A stretch of 64,000 bases of DNA, from NCBI RefSeq assembly GCF_004023625.1, contig NZ_RPDJ01000005.1, forward strand, positions 186,001 to 250,000, given 5' to 3'. The position numbers and the translations under genes are program-made. The notes under the pieces were generated by a model. It was not told the DNA's origin. It worked only from the letters and a program-made list of their open reading frames with translations, and did not search any database. Within the stretch, counting starts at the first letter, position 1; the number at the start of each line of letters is the position of its first letter. Shown one piece after another: positions 7,885 through 17,484 of this stretch. This stretch comes from Streptomyces cavernae. Its GTDB lineage: Bacteria > Actinomycetota > Actinomycetes > Streptomycetales > Streptomycetaceae.

Positions 7885-8883
7885 TACAAAACGCTGCACA
7901 ACCCGGCCGACATCACCCGCCGCGACCTCCGGCTGGGCGACCACGTCATGGTGCACCGGGCCGGTGACGTCATTCCCCGGATCGAAGCCCCGGTCGTCCA
8001 CCTGCGCACCGGTGACGAACAGCCGATCACCTTCCCCGAGGTGTGCCCGCGCTGCGGGTCCGGCATCGACACCAGTGAAGAGCGCTGGCGCTGCGAGCAG
8101 GGCCGCAACTGCCACCTGGTGGCCTCCCTTGCCCACGCCGCGGGCCGCGACCAACTCGACATCGAAGGCCTGGGCGCCACCCGTGTGATCCAGCTCGTCG
8201 AGGCCGGCCTGGTCGCCGATCTCGCCGACCTGTTCGTCCTTACCCGCGAGCAGCTGCTGAAGCTGGAGCGGATGGGGGAGACCAGCACCGACAACCTGCT
8301 GGCCGCGCTCACCACGGCCAAGGAGCAGCCGCTGTCCAGGGTGCTGTGCGCGCTGGGCGTCCGCGGCACGGGCCGGTCCATCTCCCGGCGCATCGCCCGG
8401 CACTTCGCCACGATGGACAACATCCGTGCCGCCGACGCCGCGGCCATGCAGCAGGTGGAGGGCATCGGCACCGAGAAGGCGCCCGCCATCGTCTCCGAAC
8501 TCGCCGAGCTCGCCCCGCTCATCGACAAGCTCGCCGCGGCCGGGGTGAACATGACCGAGCCCGGCGCCACCCCGCCACAGCCCGCCGCGACCGATGCCGA
8601 CGGCGACCACAGCAGCGACGAGGGGGCGGGCGGGCCGCTGGCCGGGATGACGGTCGTGGTCACCGGCGCGATGGCGGGGCCGCTGGAGAAACTCAGCCGG
8701 AACGAGATGAACGAGCTGATCGAACGGGCCGGCGGCCGCTCCTCCTCCAGCGTCTCCAAGAAGACCACGCTGGTCGTCGCCGGCACCAACGCCGGGTCCA
8801 AACAAGCCAAGGCCGAGGAACTCGGCATTCGCCTCGCGACCCCCGACGAGTTCGCCGCCCTGGTCGCCGAGTACCTGGTCTGA
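7885..8883 (+). pseudogene. ligA: NAD-dependent DNA ligase, C-terminal part only
   Basis: About 330 codons match the C-terminal half of bacterial LigA: OB-fold (RRDLRLGDHVMVHRAGDVIP), Cys4 zinc finger (CPRCGSG...WRCEQGRNCHL), helix-hairpin-helix region (LEIEGLG-like DIEGLGATRV, VEGIGTEKAP) and a BRCT domain at the end (MTVVVTGAM to EYLV). The adenylation domain with the catalytic Lys is missing; similarity starts at KTLHNPADI, right after the recombinase fragment. The frame is open back to 7822 but that part does not resemble ligase. It looks like a second, dispensable ligase cut by the same rearrangement that left the integrase piece. Confidence 0.8.
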
Positions 8884-9057
8884 ATGGCCGGGCCACGACC
8901 GGAGTGTCCAGCAGGGACCGGGCCCGCGCGGAGGGAATGTACTCCGGTTGTGGGGATTGGTCTGATCGTCTGGTGTGCCGCTGTGCGACGACGCTAACTT
9001 GCCCAGGTACTTGTTCGGTTGACCACGAACAACCATCACAGGGGGACAGAAATCACC

Positions 9058-9750
9058 ATGCGCAAGACGCAGGGACTGCACAGGTTTTTCGCGCGGCTCG
9101 CCGTCGCGCTGACCGCGGGCGCCGCACTGGCCATGACCGGACCGGGCGCCGCGCACGCCGACAGCATCGTCGAGATCCCGGCGCCCACCGAGGGCGGGGT
9201 CTCGGTGACCGTCGACTTCCACGACGCCGTCGTGCCCCAGCCGTACACCCCGGACCAACACGCTCCGTATTGGGAGCCGACCTCCTGCCAGCTGTACTTC
9301 CGCGACTTCCGGGGCTCGTACGGCTGCGGCGGCTTCCGGCTCGGCATCACTCTGAACAATGTGCGCAACCAGCCCGGGTATCTGGCGGGGCTGAACGGCG
9401 CCGGGGAGTTCGCGGCACACGCCGACACCTCTCGCACCTTCGGCTGCCAGCGGCCCGACGGCAGCTTCGACGAGTCCACCTCCTTCGTCGTGAACGAGAC
9501 CCAGCGGCGGCTGTCGTGGGTGTACCCCGAAGGAAGCGTGTCGCAGATGATCTACTCGTCCCGGCAGAACCCGGCCCAGAAGCTCACCCGCAACTGGTAC
9601 GTCAACTTCTGGGACATCGTCGAGGTGAACTGCCCCGAGGGCATGACCCCGACCCAGACCCGGCTGGAAATCAGCAATCTGAACATCAGCATCGAAGACC
9701 CGCAGATCTTCGGCACGACGACCTGGAACCACGCCGGCCCCATCACGTAA
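9058..9750 (+). CDS. Secreted protein of unknown function
   Basis: About 230 aa. The N-terminus MRKTQGLHRFFARL plus an Ala-rich hydrophobic stretch ending GAAHA-DS is a good Sec signal with cleavage near residue 35. The mature part is about 195 aa with several Cys (SCQLYFRDFRGSYGCGGF, FGCQRPDG, EVNCPEG), consistent with disulfides outside the cell, and many aromatic residues. I do not recognise the family. ATG 9058 is preceded by AGGGGGA about 11 bases away; an in-frame start at 9019 would precede the signal peptide. The gene is convergent with the phosphodiester glycosidase-like gene and a hairpin lies between them. Confidence 0.75.
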   Translation: MRKTQGLHRFFARLAVALTAGAALAMTGPGAAHADSIVEIPAPTEGGVSVTVDFHDAVVPQPYTPDQHAPYWEPTSCQLYFRDFRGSYGCGGFRLGITLNNVRNQPGYLAGLNGAGEFAAHADTSRTFGCQRPDGSFDESTSFVVNETQRRLSWVYPEGSVSQMIYSSRQNPAQKLTRNWYVNFWDIVEVNCPEGMTPTQTRLEISNLNISIEDPQIFGTTTWNHAGPIT

Positions 9751-9823
9751 CCGTCTTCAGGTCCTGGTGGACGGAGGCAGCCAGGGCCGCGGCGGTCAGG
9801 GCCGCCGTGCGCGTGGCGAAGAT

Positions 9824-9862
9824 GCCGAGGGCCCGGGCCGAACCCCGGCCGGGTGCCTCGGC
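9824..9862. terminator. Hairpin between convergent genes
   Basis: GCCGAGG-GCCCGG pairs with CCGGGTG-CCTCGGC around a short GC-rich loop. It lies between the stops of two convergent genes (9750 and 9868), the expected place for a bidirectional terminator. No strong T-run on either side. Confidence 0.5.
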
Positions 9863-9867
9863 TCGGG

Positions 9868-11172
9868 TCACCGTCGGTAGAACACCCCGATGCCGTTGGC
9901 GACGGGGCGCTCGGTGCCGTCGCTGGGGTGGTTGCGTACCGAGACGGTGCTCGCCCCCGGTTTCCGGGCGACCAGGGTGCTGGACCCGCCGCCGTCCAGG
10001 CTGAACGCGTGCGTGGAGCCCAACCGGCGCATGGTGGTGGCCACTTCCGCGATGGTGAGTCCACTGCGGTACTCGGGCGCTCCGTCCAGCGCGAGCAGGA
10101 CCAGCCGGCGGCCCCGGTCCGTGAAGCCGGCCGCCGTCCTGACGGCCGAGGTCCGGTCGTCCAGGCCGGGCAGCGCCTGCCCGCCGCGCAGCACCGGATA
10201 GCCCCCCACCGTGAACCAGTACGGGATCCGGGACTTCGCCGCCACCAGCCGCTTGCGCACCCGCACCGACTCACCCTTCGACAGCCGCCGCAGCTGCTGG
10301 GCGCCCGCCTCCCGGCCGACCAGCACGGTGGTGCCCGACGCGATCGGTCCGCCGCCGGGCCGGTCGGCCACCTTCACAACCCGGCCCTTCCTGACCGTCA
10401 CCTCGTAGGTGTCCGAACTGCACGCCGCGGCACGGTCGGTGTCGGTGCCGCAGGTGGCGCGGACCCGCGACACGCTGCCCCAGTCCGGGGTGTACGCGCC
10501 GATGGAGCCGACGGGCAGCGCGTACTGGTTGAGGCCGCCGAGCGGCAGCTTCCCGTCGTCCGTGAGGACCGAGCCGTCAAGACCGAGGCCGTCCAGACGG
10601 AACGTGCGGTCGGCGCCCATGCCGAGCACGTCCTGGGTGGTGGTGCCCGGCGGCAGGGCGGGGCCGAAGCGCTGGCCGTTCGGCACCGCCGCCTTCAACT
10701 GCCGTCCCCTCGCGATCGTCGGACCGACGGGCGCGTTGGTCGCCGCAACACCCGGGTGCTGGGCCTCGGTGATGTTGAAGAAGTCGCCGTTGACGCCCGC
10801 CACCGCGCCGCGCGCGTCGGCCAGCCGGGAGACCCGGTCCCGCGACGCGACCGCGCCCGGGTACAGGAGGTCCACGCGCACCCGCGGATTGCGCAGGTCG
10901 ACGGTGAGCACATGTGCGTGGGCCACCCCCTTCGCCGCCTGGATGTCGAACTGTGTGTACGTAACACCGGGAGCGATCCGTGCCCCGGACACAGCAGCGG
11001 CCGGTGCCGCCCCCAACAGGGCCGCACCGGCCAGCACACCGCACGCCGCGACAACAGACAGAACCGTCCCGGGTGTTCTGCGCGTACCGCTGTTTCCGCG
11101 CGTTCTTCGTCTACCTCGTTCGCCGGGCGTTCCGATCCGTTTGGTTCCGAGCCGCTCGCTACGAAGCGTCAC
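9868..11172 (-). CDS. Secreted phosphodiester glycosidase-family protein (NAGPA-like)
   Basis: 434 aa. A basic N-terminus followed by a hydrophobic stretch (VLSVVAACGVLAGAALLGA) and an AAAVSGA site marks export. The NAGPA/DUF2233 domain occupies the second half. Key blocks are AGVNGDFFNI near the middle, LLALDGAPEYRSG, and FSLDGGGSSTLVAR with NHPSDGTERPVANGIGVF at the C-terminus. In the family this fold cleaves GlcNAc phosphodiesters; bacterial relatives act on cell-surface glycopolymers such as teichoic-acid-like chains. The start is GTG 11172 with GGGGG three bases upstream. The gene appears monocistronic, with the DUF779 gene upstream on the same strand. Confidence 0.88.
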   Translation of the reverse strand: MTLRSERLGTKRIGTPGERGRRRTRGNSGTRRTPGTVLSVVAACGVLAGAALLGAAPAAAVSGARIAPGVTYTQFDIQAAKGVAHAHVLTVDLRNPRVRVDLLYPGAVASRDRVSRLADARGAVAGVNGDFFNITEAQHPGVAATNAPVGPTIARGRQLKAAVPNGQRFGPALPPGTTTQDVLGMGADRTFRLDGLGLDGSVLTDDGKLPLGGLNQYALPVGSIGAYTPDWGSVSRVRATCGTDTDRAAACSSDTYEVTVRKGRVVKVADRPGGGPIASGTTVLVGREAGAQQLRRLSKGESVRVRKRLVAAKSRIPYWFTVGGYPVLRGGQALPGLDDRTSAVRTAAGFTDRGRRLVLLALDGAPEYRSGLTIAEVATTMRRLGSTHAFSLDGGGSSTLVARKPGASTVSVRNHPSDGTERPVANGIGVFYRR

Positions 11173-11244
11173 TGTCCCCCCAATGGTTTCTCCAACTGTC
11201 CCAGTGCACAGGGGGAGTTCACCAGAGGACGGTGAGAAGAACGG

Positions 11245-11613
11245 CTACTGCGCGTCAACCAGACGCGAACGGATGAGGAAACGCACTCCTTCGGGTGCTT
11301 CCAGGGAGAAGCCGCTGCCGCGCCCCGCCACGACGTCGACGATCAGCCTGGTGTGACTCCACACATCGAACTGGCTCTTCGACATCCAGAACGTCACCGG
11401 TTCGGCAACCCCGTCCACCTCGAGTTCGGCCAGCAGCACGTCCGAGTCGCCGGTACGGAACTCGCCCGCCGGATAGCACATCGGCGCACTCCCGTCGCAG
11501 CAGCCGCCGGACTGGTGGAACATCAACGGTCCGTGCGCCTCCCGCAATCGCCGCACCAGATCGGCGGCGTCGGGCGTCAACTCCACACGGGGGGACGTGG
11601 CGTTCACATGCAT
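11245..11613 (-). CDS. DUF779 protein
   Basis: About 122 aa. The DUF779 core is evident: LREAHGPLMFHQSGGCCDGS, MCYPAGEF, and a C-terminal half with FWMSKSQFDVWSHTRLIVDV. Conserved Cys pairs suggest a small metal-binding or redox protein. In many actinomycetes this family sits directly beside an aldehyde dehydrogenase gene; here no dehydrogenase is adjacent, and the only trace is an aldehyde dehydrogenase C-terminal fragment at 45463. Starts ATG 11613 or GTG 11607 are both possible; AGGAG is eight bases from the GTG and only two from the ATG, favouring the GTG. The function is not established. Confidence 0.8.
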   Translation of the reverse strand: MHVNATSPRVELTPDAADLVRRLREAHGPLMFHQSGGCCDGSAPMCYPAGEFRTGDSDVLLAELEVDGVAEPVTFWMSKSQFDVWSHTRLIVDVVAGRGSGFSLEAPEGVRFLIRSRLVDAQ

Positions 11614-11684
11614 CACTCCTCGGAGCGCCGGGTGCCCCCATTGAACCGGCCACGACGTTGCAAGGGGGTTGCGAGGGGTGTTGC

Positions 11685-11725
11685 GAGGGGGGCGGCACCG
11701 TCCGAGGGGGGCGGCACCGTCCGAC
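11685..11725. repeat. 19-bp tandem repeat, G-rich
   Basis: GAGGGGGGCGGCACCGTCC occurs twice with a 19-base period (11685 and 11704) and a partial third copy. It lies in the gap between the SWIM gene stop and the DUF779 start, preceded by a GTTGCGAGGGG duplication. No hairpin with a T-run was seen. Confidence 0.6.
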
Positions 11726-11767
11726 GAGGGGCGCGGTCGGCGCCGGGGACCTCGTGCTCCTGCTCCT

Positions 11768-13837
11768 TCACGAGGCCTGCCACTCCTGCGCCGGGGACTC
11801 CCGAGCGCGCCAAGTGGCCCGGACCAACGACCGTTCCGCGCCCGCAAGGAAGACCGCGGTGGCGAGCCACGCCCGCGCGTACCGGTCGGGATCGGCATCG
11901 CTCAGCCGGCCGAAGACGTCGCGGGTGCGGCGGTCTGCCTCTGTGGTCAGCGTGACGGCCAGGTCCGCGGCGGTGCGGAAACCGTTGCCGCGCAGGACGG
12001 CCCCCGTCGCACGGACGTCCCCGCCGCGCGAGGTCTCGGCGATCGCCCGCCGGCCTCCGGAGACGGCGAGTTCGACGAGACGGCGCACCCGCCACAACGG
12101 AGCGTCGGCGAGGGGATCGGACGCGCCGGCCGTGGATGAGAGGCCCGCCGCGGGTACCGTCGCGGCGGCTGACACGGGTGCCACCACCGGGGTCTCCACG
12201 GGAAGCAGTGCCTCAGGAGGCGGGAACTGCGAACCCTGGAGGCGGTCGTAGCCCAGGTCCGCACGGCCGAGCCAGTCGGCGGGCAGCCGCAGTGTGGCCT
12301 CGGTGTCCGGTACGGGCCCCACCGCGAGGGGGTGCAGGGTGGCGGCCCGGTCCGGAGCGAGGCGGCCGATCACGCGGAGCCGGAGACCCGGACGGGACGC
12401 CAGCTGAAGGAAGTTGGCGGTGTGGGCGAGATCGGGATGGGCGTTGGCCGGGACCAGCCGGATCAACGGGCCCTCCGCGTCAGGGAGCTGACCGGCGGAG
12501 GCCAGTTCGCGGGCCAGCAGGTGGTCCCCCGCGGCGCCGACGAGAATCAGGTCGCAGCCGATCAGCTCGCGGGCCGCCTGGTCCGCGCCCTCCGGGTCGG
12601 CGCCCGGGGTCGTGGACAGCCGCTCCGCGACGACGTCGGCGAGCGGCCGGGCGAAGAGGGCGGAGAGCGGGCCCGAGGTCCAGGCCAGTCCGGCGACGGG
12701 GGTGGCACGGACTCCCTTCCCGGCTCCAAGGCGGCCGTCGGGGGAGACCGTGGCACCGGCAATCAGCAGACCGCCGCGAGCGAGTTGGGCGTGGTCCAGT
12801 GCGGCGGCCCCGATGGCGACGGGGGCCGTGGCGGCGCCCCGGGCCCGGGCCGGGCCACCGGGTTTGACGTCGGCCACGGAGTACCAGTGGCCGTCGTCGG
12901 TCACCACGTGGGTGACCACACCGCCGTAGCCGGTTGCGGCGATCACCGGCTCCCGGCAGACGCCGTACACGCGCAGACCGCCACCGGGCCGGTAGCCCCG
13001 GCGGGCGGTGCCGAGGAGGGCGGGGTCGGGGTCGGCCGCCGCCAAGAGCCCCGTGGTGAGCAGGAGTTCTCGTAGGTTCGCGACGAGATCGGCGAGGCGG
13101 TGGCCGTCGTGGCGTTCGCGGGCGCCGCGCAGACCACGGACCACGCGCAGCGCCGCGGCCTCGGCGCGGTGCAGTCCGGCGAGCCGGGCCGTGTGAGCGG
13201 CCCGCAGCAACTCCGCCTGGGGTACCGCGCCCGCGGCGGGCACCCCGGCGGCGAGAACGGCCGCGGCGGCGGCCCACAGGGCGGCCGCCGCCCTCACCTG
13301 GGACCGGGTGGGGCCCGTCGCGCGGGAGCCGTCGGTCTCCTGGACCGTTTCGGGGGCGGCTGCCCGCGGGCCGGTCGCCGGTGGCTCAGAAGCCGGCGCC
13401 CCGGTCGTCGGTGGGTCGGTCGTGTGTGGATCGGTCGTGTGTGGTGCGGCCGCCTGGGAGGTGATTGCCGCGGAGGCCGGTACGTCGGTGCTGGTGTCGG
13501 CCTGTGCGTCGGTGGTGGTGTCGGCCGGTTCGTCAGCGGTGTCCGGGTCGGCGACCGGGCAGGCGCCGAGAACGGCCGCGCGGTGCAGACAGCGCGGGGC
13601 GAGCAGACAACTGCACACGGCCTGCCCGCCATCGGTGAGCACACCCGAGGGCCCCGGGGCCAAGGTCACCTCGGCGTCCGCGCCGCAGCCCACACGGACG
13701 ATGTCGCCGTCCCTGACGACGGGCGCGGCGGCGTGCCGCTCGATCGCCGCGTCGAGCTTCCTGCGCAGCCGTGAGGTCAGTTCCTCCACGGCCGCGGCCA
13801 CCACGTCGGGGGCCACGGGGGGCAGTTCCGGGTTCAT
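11768..13837 (-). CDS. SWIM zinc-finger protein (YehQ-like)
   Basis: About 689 aa. A SWIM-type zinc finger is visible at residues 75-85 (CSC-x5-CLH, i.e. CxC...CxH), a module that binds DNA or proteins. Ala/Thr/Pro-rich low complexity follows (about 105-190), then a long C-terminal region of unknown fold (HLARELASAGQLPDAEGPL and similar). ATG 13837 overlaps the VWA-fusion stop by 4 bp, so it is coupled to that gene and is last in its operon half. E. coli YehQ is the comparable SWIM protein in the yeh cluster. A C-terminal adaptor role within an AAA+/VWA complex is inference. Confidence 0.8.
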   Translation of the reverse strand: MNPELPPVAPDVVAAAVEELTSRLRRKLDAAIERHAAAPVVRDGDIVRVGCGADAEVTLAPGPSGVLTDGGQAVCSCLLAPRCLHRAAVLGACPVADPDTADEPADTTTDAQADTSTDVPASAAITSQAAAPHTTDPHTTDPPTTGAPASEPPATGPRAAAPETVQETDGSRATGPTRSQVRAAAALWAAAAAVLAAGVPAAGAVPQAELLRAAHTARLAGLHRAEAAALRVVRGLRGARERHDGHRLADLVANLRELLLTTGLLAAADPDPALLGTARRGYRPGGGLRVYGVCREPVIAATGYGGVVTHVVTDDGHWYSVADVKPGGPARARGAATAPVAIGAAALDHAQLARGGLLIAGATVSPDGRLGAGKGVRATPVAGLAWTSGPLSALFARPLADVVAERLSTTPGADPEGADQAARELIGCDLILVGAAGDHLLARELASAGQLPDAEGPLIRLVPANAHPDLAHTANFLQLASRPGLRLRVIGRLAPDRAATLHPLAVGPVPDTEATLRLPADWLGRADLGYDRLQGSQFPPPEALLPVETPVVAPVSAAATVPAAGLSSTAGASDPLADAPLWRVRRLVELAVSGGRRAIAETSRGGDVRATGAVLRGNGFRTAADLAVTLTTEADRRTRDVFGRLSDADPDRYARAWLATAVFLAGAERSLVRATWRARESPAQEWQAS

Positions 13838-16800
13838 CGGGCTTCTCCGCGGAGGCGTTCGCCCACCCAGCGGGCGAGGGCGAGGGGACTGAGGGCGGCG
13901 ACGGGCATGCCGGCGGCGACCAACTGCCGTGCGACGGGCACCGAGTAGCGCGGGGTGCCCGTGTCGTCCAGGGCGGCGCAGCCCATCAGGTGCACACCGC
14001 AACTCGCGAGGGCGCGTACCTCGCCGAGGAGCCCGCCGAGCGGGTAACCCTCCTCGAAGTCGCTGACCACCACCACGAGAGTGCGGCTGGGAACCGTCAC
14101 CAGAGAGCGGGCGTGGGCGAGTCCGGCGGCTATGTGCGTGCCCCCGCCGACCCGCACCTCCAGCAGCAGCGACAGAGGGTCGTCCACCCGGTCCGTCAGG
14201 TCGATCACGCCGGTGGAGAAGGCGAGGAAGTGGGTGGAGAGCGTCGGGACGCCACCCAGTACGGCGGCGGTGAGGGCGGACCAGATGACCGACGCCTCCA
14301 TCGAGCCCGACACGTCCACCACCAGGATCAGCCGCCAGTCCGCCTCCCGGCGCGAACGGGTGGTGAACACGGGCCGTTCCGGGACGACGACGGTCCGGCC
14401 GTCGTCGAGCCTGCGGGTGTGCGCGAGATTGGCCCGCAGCGTACGGGGCAGATCGAGGTGGCCGCCCGGGCGGTGGGTCGGCCGCGGAGTGGCCAGCCCG
14501 GTCAGGGCGGGCCGAAGACGGGTGGCGAGTTCGCGGGAGAGCTCGTCGACCAGACGGCGGACGAGCGGACGCAGCCGGGCCAGCTGCTGCTCGGGCATGC
14601 CACCCGCGAGGGACAGCACGGACGTCAGCAGTTCCACCGACGGGCGCACGGTGTCGGGGTCGAGCTCCGCGAGGACGTCACCGCGCCCGAGGCCGGCGGC
14701 CCGCGCCAGCACCTCCTCGCGGACCTCCGTCCCGAACAGCGCGTCGAGCTCCGCGGCCCATTCGCGGGCGGTGGGGAACGGGGCTTCCTGACCGCCGCCC
14801 CGGCCCTGGCCGCAGTCCTGCCCGAAGTCCGCGGAGCCCTCGCCGCGGCCCGAGCCGTACAGCTCGTCGAGTGCGTGCGCGTAGCGGCGGGCTCCGGAAG
14901 GCAGGCGCTCGGTCTGGCGGCCGAGGAGGAGACGCCACCGGTCGGCGGGCGACAGACGACGGGGCGCCTCGGCGGGGGAGAGACAGGGGGCTGTCTCGGC
15001 GGCGGAGGGACGGAGGGATGTCTCGGTCGGGGAGAGACGCAGAGCTGCCTCGGTGGCGGAGGGCGGGGAGGTCACCGCCCGGGCCGGCGTGGGCGTGGCG
15101 GGCGCCGGGGCTTCGGACGCGGAGGCGTCGGCCTCCGCCGCCGGGGACGGCAGCCGCAGCGCCCGCAACGCCCCCACTCCCGCCGCGTCCGCCTCCGTCC
15201 AGAGGGCGAGCAGATGGGGCGGGGCGGTGAGGGACAGATCGAGCCGGTCGCCGAGACGTTCGGTGACGGTGGCCAGGAGCCGGTCGCGTCCGGCGGGTGT
15301 CAGCGTGTCGAACCCGCCGCGCAGTGCGGGCAGCCGGTCCAGGAAGCCCTGGTCGGTGAGCCCGTCGATCCGGTCCAGCAACGGCACGACGGCGGCCGGG
15401 GACGACTGCAGCAACGGGGCCGCCGCGCCGAGCAGACCCGTCAGCAGCCGGGCCAGCCGATGGCGCCCCTCCGGGGTGGTGGCGGTGTCGATCCAGCCGG
15501 CGGCGCGGGCACCCAGCTCGTCGGGGCCGTCGAGGTCGAGCAGTACCCGGGCGGCCAGCGCCGCGCCCTGGATGAGCGGCGAGCCGGTACGCGCGAGCGT
15601 GCCCAGGGCATCGTCCACGCGCAGCCCGAGGCGGTGTTCACCGGCCCGGGCGGACAGGGCGATCAGCGCGGTGGCGTCCGCCGGCTCGTCGCTGCCCGCC
15701 AGACCGGGCAGGGCGCGTACCGCCGCTTCGAGGAGGGCCTCGGTGAGTTCGACGGCCTCCTTCCTGCTGCCGGGCGTGGTTCCGGGCAGATGCCCCCGCC
15801 GCAGTGCCTCCAACACGTCCAGTCCTTCGAGGAGTTCGGCGAGCGTGGCGGCCGTGGGAAGGACGGCACGCGCGTCGGCCAGCCGGTCGGCGACCAGGCC
15901 GGGCAGGTCGCAGCGGGCGGCGTCGCGCAGGGCGGTGATGATCTGGGCGCAGGTCGCGCCACCGTCGGCGGTCTCCCGCCGGAAGGTCTCGCGGAGCGTG
16001 CCCGCCGCGGCCAGGGCGAGGGTGACACCCCGTACTCCGGCCAGGTCGAGCCGTGCGGGGACGGCCGGGGTCCAGGCCAGCCGCCAGCGGGTGGTGAGCG
16101 CGGTTCCGTCGCCCGTGCCGGTCACCTCGACGGCCTCGCCGTACCCGGCACCGCACACCGCGAGGCGCTGCAGCAGGATCTCGCGGCGGCCGTCGAGCGC
16201 GGAGCGCAGCGGGTCCAGACGGAGCTCACGCGGCTCCGGGGCGTCGGGGCCGGGCAACCGCAGCTCGCCGAGTTCCGCCTCCACGGAGGGGCCGAGGCCC
16301 GAGCGCGGGGTGCCGGGCGCGACCCGGCCGCGCTCGGCGCCGACCAGGACCACCTCCAGCGCCCGTGCGAGGGCTCGGCCGCGGCCGAGCGGTTCCCCCT
16401 GTCCCAGCACCGTCGTCAGGGCCTCGAGCAACTCGCCGCGCCCGGGCGCCGGAAGCCCCCGGAGCCGGGCCAGATCCCCGGCCATGCGCAGGGTTTCGGC
16501 GGCCTCACCGGTACCGGCCGTGTGCCCCGCCGTACGCAACTGACGGCACACGTCGGTGATCGCCCGGGCGGCGGCGTCACGGACGCGCTCCGGATCGCCG
16601 CCGGAGGCGAAGACTGCTTGCTGCCACCGTGGGTCACGGATGCCCGCGGGGTAGCCGGAACGGGAGTCCAGCAGGTCGAAGGCGTAAGGGACGAGGGACG
16701 TGACGACGGACTCCCCGGCCTGCCCGGTGGCGGGCGACGGTTCCGCGGACGTCGGTGCCTCCGCGCCCGCATCCACCAGCGCCGGAGCGTGGAACGCCCC

Positions 16801-17484
16801 GACCACCGCCGCGACCGGGCGCCCCCCGGCCGCGGCGCGGGCGATCGCCGTCCGCATGTACGCCTCCCGGGCCAGGTCCACCGGCGGCACCCCGCCCGAC
16901 GACTCCGCGTCGCGGCGCAGGGCCCAGCCGACGCCGAGGGCCGCCCGGCGGACCGCGTCGGGTGCGCAGCCGGGAGCGAGGACCTCGACCGCGCGGTCCC
17001 ACAGGTCGTCACCGTCGCGGCCGGTGCCGGCGGCGCTGAGGGCGTCGGCGAAGACGGGCCCCGGCCCGCTCGCCCGTTCCGGCGCGGAACCCTCCGCCGA
17101 GGTGACCGCCTCCGCGTTCCAGCCGGCATCCGACAGCGGAAGGTCGCAGGCCACGACCTCGACGCCGCGTTCCCGGGCCCACCGGAGGGCGGCCAGCTCG
17201 GGGGAGAAGTCGGCGAAGGGATAGAAACCGAGCCGTCCGTCCTCCCGGGCCCCGGCCACGGCCACCGGCGCGAGGGTGCCGGGGTCGGCCAGATGGGGCA
17301 GCCAGGACTGGAAGTCGGCGGGCAGCTCCACGCAGACGGCCTCGGCGCCGGAGGCGTCCAGCAGGGAGGGCACGACCGCGGCCAGTGCCGGGCTGTGGTG
17401 GCGTACGCCGAGCAGGTACGGCCGTACCGAGCCGGCGAGACCGGCCAGCGCCGCCCGCGGTTCCAGGTGCATGGCCCGCGTCAC
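13834..17484 (-). CDS. DUF5682-VWA fusion protein (YehM + YehP parts in one chain)
   Basis: About 1,216 aa. Residues 20-770 match the DUF5682 type: PYLLGVRHHSPA (His29, His30), CVELPAD (Glu53) and VVGAFHAPAL (His232). A linker rich in LSPTE/PSAAE-like repeats (about 800-870) joins it to a helical region and a C-terminal VWA domain (about 1048-1216) with an intact MIDAS: DVSGS (Asp1055), GGGTHI and VVSDFEE. VWA partners of MoxR ATPases bind substrates through this metal site. GTG 17484 overlaps the MoxR stop (GTGA) and has GGGAGAA six bases upstream; the open frame extends to 18282 but only as a shadow of MoxR. In E. coli the two halves appear to be separate genes (yehM, yehP). Cytosolic; no signal peptide. 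Confidence 0.85.
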   Translation of the reverse strand: MTRAMHLEPRAALAGLAGSVRPYLLGVRHHSPALAAVVPSLLDASGAEAVCVELPADFQSWLPHLADPGTLAPVAVAGAREDGRLGFYPFADFSPELAALRWARERGVEVVACDLPLSDAGWNAEAVTSAEGSAPERASGPGPVFADALSAAGTGRDGDDLWDRAVEVLAPGCAPDAVRRAALGVGWALRRDAESSGGVPPVDLAREAYMRTAIARAAAGGRPVAAVVGAFHAPALVDAGAEAPTSAEPSPATGQAGESVVTSLVPYAFDLLDSRSGYPAGIRDPRWQQAVFASGGDPERVRDAAARAITDVCRQLRTAGHTAGTGEAAETLRMAGDLARLRGLPAPGRGELLEALTTVLGQGEPLGRGRALARALEVVLVGAERGRVAPGTPRSGLGPSVEAELGELRLPGPDAPEPRELRLDPLRSALDGRREILLQRLAVCGAGYGEAVEVTGTGDGTALTTRWRLAWTPAVPARLDLAGVRGVTLALAAAGTLRETFRRETADGGATCAQIITALRDAARCDLPGLVADRLADARAVLPTAATLAELLEGLDVLEALRRGHLPGTTPGSRKEAVELTEALLEAAVRALPGLAGSDEPADATALIALSARAGEHRLGLRVDDALGTLARTGSPLIQGAALAARVLLDLDGPDELGARAAGWIDTATTPEGRHRLARLLTGLLGAAAPLLQSSPAAVVPLLDRIDGLTDQGFLDRLPALRGGFDTLTPAGRDRLLATVTERLGDRLDLSLTAPPHLLALWTEADAAGVGALRALRLPSPAAEADASASEAPAPATPTPARAVTSPPSATEAALRLSPTETSLRPSAAETAPCLSPAEAPRRLSPADRWRLLLGRQTERLPSGARRYAHALDELYGSGRGEGSADFGQDCGQGRGGGQEAPFPTAREWAAELDALFGTEVREEVLARAAGLGRGDVLAELDPDTVRPSVELLTSVLSLAGGMPEQQLARLRPLVRRLVDELSRELATRLRPALTGLATPRPTHRPGGHLDLPRTLRANLAHTRRLDDGRTVVVPERPVFTTRSRREADWRLILVVDVSGSMEASVIWSALTAAVLGGVPTLSTHFLAFSTGVIDLTDRVDDPLSLLLEVRVGGGTHIAAGLAHARSLVTVPSRTLVVVVSDFEEGYPLGGLLGEVRALASCGVHLMGCAALDDTGTPRYSVPVARQLVAAGMPVAALSPLALARWVGERLRGEAR

